DNA of 64,000 nucleotides from Siminovitchia terrae (lineage in GTDB: Bacteria; Bacillota; Bacilli; Bacillales; Bacillaceae_C): the NCBI RefSeq assembly GCF_003605405.2, contig NZ_QYTW02000005.1, positions 1 through 64,000 of the forward strand, in the 5' to 3' direction. Numbering within the stretch: the first letter of the stretch is position 1; each line of letters begins with the position of its first letter. Below are positions 8,244 through 16,100 of the stretch, piece after piece. The notes beneath the pieces were generated by a model. That model was given only the letters and a program-made list of their open reading frames with translations, had not been told where the DNA came from and made no database searches. The position numbers and the translations under genes are program-made.

Positions 8244-8524
8244 AAGAGGGCTCCTTTTTACTTCTTTTCACCTAATTACAACACCTAATTTATTTATTTT
8301 TCTGATTATTAATTCGCGATATGAACATAAACGGGCACAGGATGTGATCCCATGCAACAAATCAATCAGGGCCTGAGAGGCATAGTCAAGGGGGGCGTGG
8401 TGGCCGATAAGGAGAGTTGATCAGAAATGTGTTGTCAGAAGACCAAAAATAAACAAAAAGCCAGGATCCCTCCCGGCTAATCAAATCGGCAAGTTGATTA
8501 TACCATATTTGGGAGGGATCTTTC

Positions 8525-8722
8525 ATGAGATTACAAGATATTGAATTAACTAGTACAAATAGACTACAATTAGATTTAATGGAAATACCATCCAGCTGCG
8601 TAATTGTCATTTGTGATGGAAAAGCGAAGTTGAGAGAGCTTCCTCCTCATGGAGAATACAAGATTGTTACACACCAGGGGAAAGTGAAGCGGATGCGAAG
8701 GGAAGAGGGGGAGGAGTTTTGA
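8525..8722 (+). CDS. xtrA: XtrA/YqaO-family phage protein
   Basis: The 65-residue sequence (MRLQDIELT, then CVIVICDGKAKLRELP, HGEYKIVTHQGKVKR) is the XtrA/YqaO pattern of the PBSX and skin elements of B. subtilis. ATG 8525 follows GGGAGGG. In PBSX xtrA lies just before xpf; here several accessory genes are inserted between them. The last 18 bases of this gene recur three times downstream as ribosome sites of those genes. Confidence 0.85.
   Translation: MRLQDIELTSTNRLQLDLMEIPSSCVIVICDGKAKLRELPPHGEYKIVTHQGKVKRMRREEGEEF
8705..8722 (+). repeat. xtrA-tail repeat, copy 1
   Basis: GAGGGGGAGGAGTTTTGA, here coding the end of XtrA (GEEF-stop). Copies recur at 9287, 9866 and 10553. Confidence 0.85.
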
Positions 8723-8723
8723 A

Positions 8724-8749
8724 TTTCTCCCTTTTTATATAAGGAGAAA
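8724..8749 (+). promoter_or_regulatory. Hairpin covering the DUF1643 ribosome site
   Basis: TTTCTCC (8724-8730) pairs perfectly with GGAGAAA (8743-8749), the Shine-Dalgarno sequence of the next gene. The pairing would lower translation unless opened. Confidence 0.45.
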
Positions 8750-8751
8750 AA

Positions 8752-9819
8752 ATGGACAATTCAACTATTAAATTATCTCATGTTATTGAAACTCAGGCGA
8801 TTTTTAGTGAATGTAAAAAATATCGCTATTCTTTAACACGGAAAGTAACAACATTAAAAGGCAAAATTACTTTTATCATGTTTAACCCGAACATTAGAGA
8901 TGATATCCAACTGGGTTCTACATCTAATTATTGTTTTAATTATACTTTGGACAATAAATATGGTGCCATGGAAATTGTTAATTTGTTTGCCCTTAGAACC
9001 AGAAGCATCAAGGAATTAAAAGAATGTGTAAGGAATAATGATATTGATCCTGTTGGAGATTTAAATAATTGGTATATAGAGAATGCGATTAAAGATGCTG
9101 ATAAAGTTATATTGGCTTGGGGAGCAGCTGGGGGATTTCAAAGAAGAGATAAATATGTATTGAATTTATTAAAAGAAACACCTTTATACTGTTTCGACAC
9201 AACTATTCAAGGTAAACCTGAATATCCTAAAAGAAAAAAGGATTACAGCCACCGAAGATTTTATAATTCAATATATGGTGAGGAGAGAGGGAGAGGAGTT
9301 TTGAACGAAGATTTAGTAAACTGGATTTTAAAGACAGAATTAAAAGACTGGTTACAATTAATTTCAGTCATTATAGCAACAGTAGCAGCTATAGCCTCAT
9401 GGAAAGCCGTTAACCTTACGGTAAAACAATATAAGCTAAACGAAAAGCAAAAGGCAATAAAAATAAAACCTATATTTAGGATTAGAGGGATAAGCCGACA
9501 AACTAATGGTTTTTTCTTAGATTTAGAGAGTAAAGGCCATCCATTTTACCATATAAAAGATGTGACTTTCACAGGTTCTGGAGTCGAAATTGAAAGATAC
9601 TTCAATGGAGAGGTTGGAACAGATAAAAGTAGTGCTTTAGATAGCTTTGCAATTGTTGTAAGAATAACCAAAGACGCTACAACCGAAGGAGCCATTCATA
9701 TAACTGGAATGGATATAGAAGGAAATAAGTTCGAAATAAAAACTCCGGTTATTAAAATAAAGGAAGGAAAATTAGAAAATGGAATAGACATTCATAAACA
9801 ATACCTGATAGATGTATAG
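8752..9819 (+). CDS. DUF1643 domain fused to a membrane-anchored domain
   Basis: The 355-residue product has a DUF1643 N-terminal half (about 1-175): TFIMFNPNIRDD, MEIVNLFALRTRS and VILAWGAAG. It runs without a stop into a second protein. That part has a membrane helix (SVIIATVAAIASWKAVN, about 202-218) and a beta-rich 130-residue tail. The join (GEERGRGVLNED) is encoded by copy 2 of the xtrA-tail repeat. The TTG at 9301 inside it has its own GAGAGGAG site, so the second half can also start there as a separate 172-residue protein. DUF1643 occurs in phages and mobile islands; its activity is unknown to me. I read this as two accessory genes accidentally fused. Confidence 0.7.
   Translation: MDNSTIKLSHVIETQAIFSECKKYRYSLTRKVTTLKGKITFIMFNPNIRDDIQLGSTSNYCFNYTLDNKYGAMEIVNLFALRTRSIKELKECVRNNDIDPVGDLNNWYIENAIKDADKVILAWGAAGGFQRRDKYVLNLLKETPLYCFDTTIQGKPEYPKRKKDYSHRRFYNSIYGEERGRGVLNEDLVNWILKTELKDWLQLISVIIATVAAIASWKAVNLTVKQYKLNEKQKAIKIKPIFRIRGISRQTNGFFLDLESKGHPFYHIKDVTFTGSGVEIERYFNGEVGTDKSSALDSFAIVVRITKDATTEGAIHITGMDIEGNKFEIKTPVIKIKEGKLENGIDIHKQYLIDV
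9287..9304 (+). repeat. xtrA-tail repeat, copy 2
   Basis: Differs from copy 1 by one base. It supplies ribosome site and TTG start (9301) for the membrane-anchored half. Confidence 0.8.
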
Positions 9820-9883
9820 TTCTACTAGCCCATTGGAGGACACTGAGTGGCAAAAATCGAAGGTAGAGGGGGAGGAGTTTTGA
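9818..9883 (+). repeat. Cassette junction: half-terminator plus xtrA-tail copy 3
   Basis: The 29 bases 9818-9846 (ending GGAGGACACTGA) match 10498-10526 at 24 positions and 11531-11559 at 21. An exact 18-base xtrA-tail copy (9866-9883) follows. Confidence 0.8.
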
Positions 9884-10536
9884 GGCTTAGGGATGACTTT
9901 TATTTTTGGGCGTCCTGGATATTGCTTGGATGTTTATGCTTTTTAATATTTTATCTGTATCAAGAAGAGTATAAATTTGAAAGGATTCTTGACACCAAAA
10001 CTATTCTAGGTGTAATAGGAACATTAGGCGGAGCATTCTTAGGAGCTTATTTTGCAGGTAAATACACTGTAAAATCGGTAAGAGAACAAATTAATTATGA
10101 TGCAGCTAAAGAAAAGGAAAAGGAAAAGGTTAGCCAGCAAAAATATGATGTTTTTCTTAATATGCATTTGAAATTAATGCGTAAAGAAGTAAGTAGAATC
10201 TCTTTCTTTAGGAATCTCCACCTTTCACATAATCCGTATAACGTTGATCCTTTAAAGGAAATAGAAGCTGTATTATATAAATTAAAAGAAATTACGAGAA
10301 CATTACTAAGTATTGATCTTAAGTACATATCTGTAGAAAACTATAAACTACTCGCTGAAATTAACGAAAAAATCTATGATATAGAAATTAATTTTCAAGG
10401 GCATTTAGCTACGGAAGAAGATGAGGCAAAAAACCATATTTCAATGGCAGTGCATCAAGCGGATCACTTGATATATATAATAAATGAAAGTTTAAAAAGT
10501 TCTACCGGCACACTGGAGGGCACTGAAAAAAAGTGA
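9880..10536 (+). CDS. Two-helix membrane protein with cytoplasmic coiled coil
   Basis: TTG 9880 within xtrA-tail copy 3 is the best start, with GGGGGAGGAG three bases upstream; a GTG at 9847 is in frame but lacks such a site. The product of about 218 residues has membrane segments at roughly 9-27 and 42-60 (TLGGAFLGAYFAG). A charged coiled-coil region follows (DAAKEKEKEKVSQQ onward) and continues to the end. The last 13 codons run into the conserved 3' junction, so the original stop may have been lost. The layout resembles small phage membrane effectors or exclusion proteins; no family is recognised. Confidence 0.6.
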   Translation: MRLRDDFYFWASWILLGCLCFLIFYLYQEEYKFERILDTKTILGVIGTLGGAFLGAYFAGKYTVKSVREQINYDAAKEKEKEKVSQQKYDVFLNMHLKLMRKEVSRISFFRNLHLSHNPYNVDPLKEIEAVLYKLKEITRTLLSIDLKYISVENYKLLAEINEKIYDIEINFQGHLATEEDEAKNHISMAVHQADHLIYIINESLKSSTGTLEGTEKK

Positions 10537-10570
10537 ATTGAGTACGAGGGATGAGGGGGAGGAGTTTTGA
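10498..10570 (+). repeat. Cassette junction: half-terminator plus xtrA-tail copy 4
   Basis: Bases 10498-10526 repeat the 29-base 3' flank. Bases 10553-10570 are an exact xtrA-tail copy giving the TTG start of the HEPN gene. Confidence 0.8.
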
Positions 10571-11529
10571 AAAGTGAAGACTGGGATTCATTATCTGATG
10601 CTGACAAATTGAAAGACATAAAAACGAGATTTCAAGGTCATAAAGACAAAATTAGCAGGTGCAAAAAAAGATTGGAAAATGACTTGTATATTGCTGAGGG
10701 AACATATTTTCTGCTAAATAACTTTAGGGATGACTTTTCTGATAAATTAATATTAAATTTTGGGAGAATACAGGAAATAGAAGATCCACCAGACTATGAG
10801 TCGTTAACAAGTGCACTAGAAATAGAAAGCAAACACCTCGGCGGTAACTTAGTCGGATTTGCCCAGGAAGCAAAGTTTGAACTATTTATATCAGCAGAGG
10901 CTTTGGAGAAAAATCCCGATTTACTTTTTTATTTTACTGCACTGTTGCGAATTAAGACAGGTGAAAATTTCGTTGTTTCATTTGGGGCTTCCAAGTCATG
11001 GTCAACCATTATGGGAGTGGAAAATTCAACGATTTCAATCATAGTAAATGAAGAGGTAGACAAGGTTTGGAAATTCGGAAAAAGTAATCACATTACGTTA
11101 GAAGATATTCAGTGGGTAAATGATAAAATGGATATATTCAGAGAACTATGTCAAAATGAGCACTTTTCCACCGCGATTGAAAGTTATACAACCTTTAATC
11201 ATATTTCCAATTTGAGGATGGCCACCGCTTTGATATGGGCAGGAATAGAGTCATTATTTGAAGTTAACCAAGAAATTACTTTTAGGCTCTCAACAATTAT
11301 TGCATCATTTCTCTATGAAAGGGGAAATGAAAGATATGAGTTTTATCGCAAATTAAGAAAAATGTATGGTTTCAGGTCAAGAGCAGTACATGGGTCAAAA
11401 ATAAAAACGGAACAGGTTTATGAACATCTAGACAATACCAAGGATATTTTTAGAGCGATACTTACTCGAATTGTCAATGACGGAAAGTTGTATAGTCGGG
11501 AGGAATTCGAAAAAAGTATATTTATTTAA
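10567..11529 (+). CDS. HEPN-domain protein (ApeA-like), putative abortive infection
   Basis: The 320-residue protein starts at TTG 10567 behind GGGGGAGGAG. Its C-terminal third has the HEPN arrangement of ApeA-like proteins. There is a helix LIWAGIESLFEV near 222, helices through YRKLRKMYGFRSRAVHGSKI, and the R-x4-H ribonuclease motif in RSRAVH near 277. The N-terminal part (about 1-200) has no recognised domain and may sense a trigger. HEPN proteins of this type cut tRNA or other RNA in phage-defence systems. That role is inferred from the motif and from its place in an accessory-gene array behind xtrA. Confidence 0.65.
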   Translation: MKSEDWDSLSDADKLKDIKTRFQGHKDKISRCKKRLENDLYIAEGTYFLLNNFRDDFSDKLILNFGRIQEIEDPPDYESLTSALEIESKHLGGNLVGFAQEAKFELFISAEALEKNPDLLFYFTALLRIKTGENFVVSFGASKSWSTIMGVENSTISIIVNEEVDKVWKFGKSNHITLEDIQWVNDKMDIFRELCQNEHFSTAIESYTTFNHISNLRMATALIWAGIESLFEVNQEITFRLSTIIASFLYERGNERYEFYRKLRKMYGFRSRAVHGSKIKTEQVYEHLDNTKDIFRAILTRIVNDGKLYSREEFEKSIFI

Positions 11530-11530
11530 T

Positions 11531-11559
11531 AGTCCCCCTGGCCAACCAGAGGACACTGA
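11531..11559 (+). repeat. 3' cassette flank, final copy
   Basis: Third copy of the 29-base flank; here alone it continues into the complete terminator hairpin, so this is the original end of the locus. Confidence 0.75.
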
Positions 11560-11592
11560 ATGACGCAAAAAGCGTTATTTGGTGTCCTTTTT
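11550..11592 (+). terminator. Terminator after the accessory-gene array
   Basis: AGGACAC pairs with GTGTCCT; an inner ACGC/GCGT stem and five T follow. Its left arm is what is duplicated at the cassette junctions. Confidence 0.8.
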
Positions 11593-11612
11593 ATTTTAAA
11601 GGAGGAAAAACT

Positions 11613-11768
11613 ATGATTATCGCATTTCAAATAGTCCTATTATGTATCGTCGTTATTTCATTTTTAGGGGTGATGGGTACCAATAATGATGTGCTTTTAC
11701 AGGATAGATTGATGGGAGCCTTTTACGCAAGCCTTGTAGCATTCATCGTGAGTGTGGTTTGGCTATGA
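11613..11768 (+). CDS. Small two-helix phage membrane protein
   Basis: A 51-residue protein at ATG 11613 behind an excellent AAAGGAGG. Hydrophobic segments IVLLCIVVISFLGVMG and FYASLVAFIVSVVWL flank a short polar loop. Its TGA overlaps the next ATG (ATGA), so the two are translationally coupled. The function is unknown. Confidence 0.65.
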   Translation: MIIAFQIVLLCIVVISFLGVMGTNNDVLLQDRLMGAFYASLVAFIVSVVWL

Positions 11769-11944
11769 ACAAAACATTTAAAGAGCAGCTGCGGAACTGG
11801 AAACAGCAGCATCAGGAAGTAAAGCAACGCAGGAAGCCACAGAAACGCCGTACAGAGCGATTGACGGAATTCGAACTCAAAAGCCTTATGGATGTAAACA
11901 GACCGACATACAGGAGACACAGAGGTTCCTTTAGACAGCGTTAG
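11765..11944 (+). CDS. Small basic phage protein
   Basis: A 59-residue, strongly basic protein (MNKTFKEQLRNWKQQHQEVK, then RRKPQKRR and a C-terminal YRRHRGSFRQR). It begins within the stop of the preceding gene and ends 11 bases before xpf, so it belongs to the same operon. Nucleic-acid binding is likely from charge only. Confidence 0.6.
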   Translation: MNKTFKEQLRNWKQQHQEVKQRRKPQKRRTERLTEFELKSLMDVNRPTYRRHRGSFRQR

Positions 11945-11955
11945 GAGGTATTTTT

Positions 11956-12456
11956 ATGCCAAATTGGGCGGACAAATTGATTCAAGAATACTCAGATGGA
12001 AAAAGCCAATTATTAAGAGCCAGCAAAAATTTGGATAAAAAGAATCCTGTCGAAAGTGAGTACAAAACTATGATTAATAGCATGGTAGAGGATATGGATT
12101 TTGCCATTGAGTGGCTAGAAACTGGGAGACAACCAGGAACATATCGGGGCGTTGATAAGAGATCGGTTTATCAAATACGTTCTCTTGAGAATATGGACTT
12201 GATTCCAGATATTGCGGATCAGTTGGATGATGTAAATGAACGAAAGCCACTGATGACAAGAGAAGAAAAAATTATTCTCCAGGATATTCTTTCATCATTT
12301 TCCCGAAGGGAGCGGCAGTGCTATTTATTGAATGTAGCTCAAGGAATGAGCTGGGCGACAATTGCCGATGAATTAGGCATCAGTAAAAGCTCTGTACAAA
12401 CGCATATTAAACGAGCTAGAAATAAGGTGGAAAAAAGAATAAATGAGGTGGGATAA
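11956..12456 (+). CDS. xpf: Sigma-like late activator, Xpf type
   Basis: The 166-residue protein ends in a sigma region 4-like HTH at about 115-160: FSRRERQCYLLNVAQGMSWA, IADELGISKSSVQTHIKRA. PBSX Xpf has the same size, domain and place after xtrA, and drives late gene transcription. AGGAGG precedes ATG 11956. The late genes it should activate (terminase, portal, capsid) are missing directly downstream. Confidence 0.8.
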   Translation: MPNWADKLIQEYSDGKSQLLRASKNLDKKNPVESEYKTMINSMVEDMDFAIEWLETGRQPGTYRGVDKRSVYQIRSLENMDLIPDIADQLDDVNERKPLMTREEKIILQDILSSFSRRERQCYLLNVAQGMSWATIADELGISKSSVQTHIKRARNKVEKRINEVG

Positions 12457-12520
12457 TAATTTATGTCATGCGGTTGTCATGCGAAGTCTGTACTAGTGAT
12501 GAATCTTTTTTGTATCTGTC

Positions 12521-12552
12521 GCGCTGTCCTCTGGAAAAGGATGGCGCTTTTT
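12521..12552 (+). terminator. Terminator after xpf
   Basis: GCGCTGTCCT pairs with AGGATGGCGC, followed by TTTTT. Confidence 0.8.
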
Positions 12553-12645
12553 CATATCTGATTATATAATTTTATTTTATTAATGTCGGGCCACTCACCA
12601 TTGACAATTTGTGTCGATGGTAAGGGTAAAGCACAATTACCTTTC

Positions 12646-12735
12646 CTAGGATTTAGGTAGATTAATAGATATCAGTAGCAATGGTATAATGTAGTTCCCA
12701 TCAATTACTATGAGGCAGATATCAATGTAAGTCAT
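12646..12735 (-). CDS. Possible degenerate holin-like toxin peptide
   Basis: ATG 12735 follows GGGAGGTGAAAGC, a ribosome site typical of the short hydrophobic toxins in Bacillus prophages. The 29-residue product MTYIDICLIVIDGNYIIPLL is hydrophobic, but a one-base shift near 12700 would give a better MMGTT-like match. It therefore looks decayed. A TATAAT on the opposite strand (12683-12688) could be an antisense promoter. Confidence 0.35.
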   Translation of the reverse strand: MTYIDICLIVIDGNYIIPLLLISINLPKS

Positions 12736-12882
12736 GCTTTCACCTCCCTTCCAGGAAGGTATTAAATTATATGCAGCCACTTTGGAAATATTCAATATGG
12801 TTTTGTCGGTTAATGTCGAACGAATTAAGTAGGTAAATAGTCCTTTTTGGTGAAATGAGTAGTCAAAAGGGAGGGTATCTAC

Positions 12883-13047
12883 TTGTCTAAGTCAAAATTA
12901 GAAATGCTGGTAGATGATCAACAATTTGGAGTAGGGAACAAAAGCGTCGACACAGGAATTATGATTAATGATCATAACGATGCGGTTGATTATTTGATTC
13001 TTGAATTTAATGACCGCTTCGGAAACGTTTCAAGGCAACAGGCGTAA
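12883..13047 (+). CDS. 54-residue ORF at a deletion joint
   Basis: TTG 12883 follows AAAGGGAGGG. The product (LSKSKLEMLVDDQQFGVGN onward) is acidic and unrecognised. It overlaps, in another frame, the first readable codons of the tape-measure protein. It is probably the 5' end of a deleted phage gene joined to tape-measure DNA. Confidence 0.45.
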   Translation: MSKSKLEMLVDDQQFGVGNKSVDTGIMINDHNDAVDYLILEFNDRFGNVSRQQA

Positions 13048-13175
13048 CGGCTGACAATCTATCCAAGTCTGTTAAATCAGCGGGTGCTAGGTTTAGAGAC
13101 TTTACCCGCTCAACCGGAAAATCTCTAGTTAATTTTGGGAACGACCTGAAATCCATCTCTAACAAAACGAAAGAG

Positions 13176-16100
13176 GTGGGCGATAGTTTAACCAAAAAGA
13201 TATCCAAACCAGCCGCGGGAGCAGCATCCGCATTAGCGGGTATAGCGATGGTGAAAGGTCTTGGTCGTCTAATAGGCATAGACACAGCCAGAGCAAAGTT
13301 ACAAGGTCTTGGTCATGATGCTGAAGGCGTGGAGAAAATCATGGAGTCGGCCCTTGATTCCGTTCGTGGCACATCGTTTGGGATGGATGAAGCTGCAACA
13401 ACAGCAGCAAATGCCGTGGCTGCCGGAGTTAAAGAAGGGAAGACATTAACACGGTATTTGTCTTTGACTGGTGACGCAGCGGCAATTGCTGGAGCAAGCA
13501 TGAGCGAGATGGGGTCTATCCTAAACAAAGTCAAAACGTCTAATAAGGCATACAATGGCGAACTTCAACAGTTATCTGACAGGGGCTTGCCAGTGTATCA
13601 GTGGCTGGCTAAGGAGGCCCACGTGGCCGCAGATGCGGTGTTTGATATGGCTTCCGACGGACAAATATCATCCGAAATGCTGATGAATGCCATCGAGAAA
13701 AACATCGGTGGTGCAGCTAAGAAAATGGGGGAAACGTCATTTACAGCCGGCCTCGCTAATATGTGGGCAGCGGTCGGTCGTATTGGTGCTTCCTTTTTGG
13801 ATGCAGGCGGTAAGGGCGGCGGTTTTTTCTCCCAACTCAAACCATTGATAGCGGACTTTACCGGAAGCCTTGACACGATGGGTGGCATGGCGGAAAAAGC
13901 TGGTGTGAAATTCGGAGAAATGTTTGCCAGTTTTATAGACAAAGCGAAAACAGTAAAGTCAGCTTATGACAGATTATCTCCTTCTGTCCAAAGCATCATT
14001 GATAAGGTTGCGATCGTTGGGTCCATCATAACCGTTGCACTTGGACCTGTGCTAGTAGGTTTAAGTATGTTCGGAAAGTTTATAGCCAATGTATCTGATG
14101 GACTTGGAAAACTATTAAAATTTTTGTCGCCAGCTATAGACAAAATAAAAAAGATCGGTTCGGCTGTATTCAGATCAGGTAAGGCAGTAGGGTTATTGGG
14201 GCGCTTGTTCGGCTTTTTAACTGGGCCAATAGGGATCACGATATCTGTGATAACAGGGTTAGCCTCGGCTTTCGTGGTTGCTTACAAGAAGTCGGAAACC
14301 TTTAGAAATGTCGTTCAAAATGTCGTTGACAAGGTAAAACCCGTAATCGAAGTCCTTAAAGATGCTTTCGTTTCCTTTAAAGACAGTGCAGTGGATTCAT
14401 TTTATAGATTTATAGAATTCTATAATAAAGCGGCTAAAAAGTTCAAAGATGGCTTTGGAAAAGTCGTTGATAAGGTAAAACTTGGCATCGAAGTTCTTAA
14501 GGGCGCTTTTGCTTTCTTTAAAGCAGATGTTGCTGGTTCTCAATCTGGCAAAGGAAAAGCGATGGGGTTTCTCCTAGAACTTTTACCAGCAGAACAGGTT
14601 CAATGGGTTGTGAAAACTACAAAGAAGATAAGGGAAGAACTTTCTGGCCTTATAGATTTTTATGATAAAGTGGCCGGAAAAGTGAAAAAAGGCATGGATT
14701 TAATAAAAGGTGCTCTCTCGTACTTCAAGGCCGACTCAGGCACCCAAAAGGGGAAATCCATTGAATTCATGCAGACATTTCTTCCTAATGACGAGATGCA
14801 CCGTGTTATTAAGGCTGTACAGAAAGTCAAAGGTGTAATTGATAAGGTTAAGGATTATTTTTCAGGCCTCAAGGATTTCTATGATCAACTGACTGAAAAA
14901 GTAAATAAAGCTAAGGACTTATTAAGAGGTGCACTTTCTTACTTTCAGGCTGATTCTGGGACTCAGAAAGGAAAGTCTATTGAGTTTATGCAGACTTTTC
15001 TGTCCAACGAGGAAATGCATCGTGTCATCAAAGTCGTCCAGAAGGTCAAGGAAGTTATATCTGACGTTACTGAGTTTTTCAAGGCTAGAGCAGAAGAGAT
15101 TTCAGCTATCTTAGCCAAAGAAGGGCCTAAGTTTCTATCATTTTTTGGTGAAGTTTTCGGAGCGGTTTGGAAAGGCATCAAAACTGTTGCCGCCTTTTTC
15201 AGAGACAAAATATACGAAATAAAAGCTTTTTGGGATTCAGACGGAGAACAAATTCTTCAGGCGTTCAAGAATATTTTTGAGGGCATTTCGACTGTAGTGA
15301 AAACAGTCATGGATTTTTTAGTTATTGCGTTCAAGAAGTCACTGCCGATTCTGAAAAAAATATTCGAAGGAACCATTAAGGTTTTAGTCCCTATAGCAAA
15401 GTCAGTATGGAGTGGCATACGCGGTATTTTTAAAGTAGTGAAAACAACCATTGAATTTTTAGTTGTTGCGTTTGAAAAATCGCTACCAGTCCTGCGAAAA
15501 ATATTCGAGGTAACCTTTAAGGTTTTGCTTTTCATAGCAGAGGAAATTTGGGACAACATAAGTGGCGTTATAGACGGCGCCATAAAGGTTATCATGGGGA
15601 TTATTGAAGTGTTCAGCGGTCTCTTTACCGGTGATTTTAAGAAAATGTGGGAAGGGATTAAAAAAATCTTTTTCGGTGCCCTAAAACTTATCTGGAATGG
15701 CATACAGTTGATGATGTGGGGTAAATTGCTGAAAGGCGTTGTCACCATTGGAAAGTTGCTGTTCAACGCTTTTCGTAACTCTTGGAAAGCCATAGTAAAT
15801 ACGATCTCCAAAATCGTTAAGGGTATCGTAGATTTTGTGAAAGATAGATTTACAAAATCGAAAGATACAGTGAATGGTATTTTTCTCAAGTTACGAGAGC
15901 TGACGAAAAAAGCTTGGGACGGAATCAGAAAAAGAATCGTTGATCCAGTGAAATCTGCGGTTGACGCAGTTAAAGCAAGATTCACTGCTGCTCGTGATAC
16001 TGTCTATAAAATTTTCAACAAAATAAGAGATATAGCGAAATCAGCTTGGGAAGGTATTAGAAAAAGAATTGTTGACAAGGTTAAATCGGCAGTTGATGCG

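Noticed and set aside
8352-8420. 22-codon plus-strand frame (QQINQGLRGIVKGGVVADKE)
   Set aside because: It has a weak ribosome site and no neighbour context; it is too short to support alone.
8705-10570. Repeated GGGGGAGGAG as mere similarity of ribosome sites
   Set aside because: The match extends over 18 bases, three of the four copies are exact, and 29-base 3' flanks recur with them, which is far beyond a Shine-Dalgarno.
15257-15985. Long minus-strand frame inside the tape-measure gene
   Set aside because: It is antisense to a strongly supported coding region with helical repeats, has low-complexity composition and lacks a ribosome site. Other minus-strand frames over 13.0-18.1 kb are rejected for the same reason.
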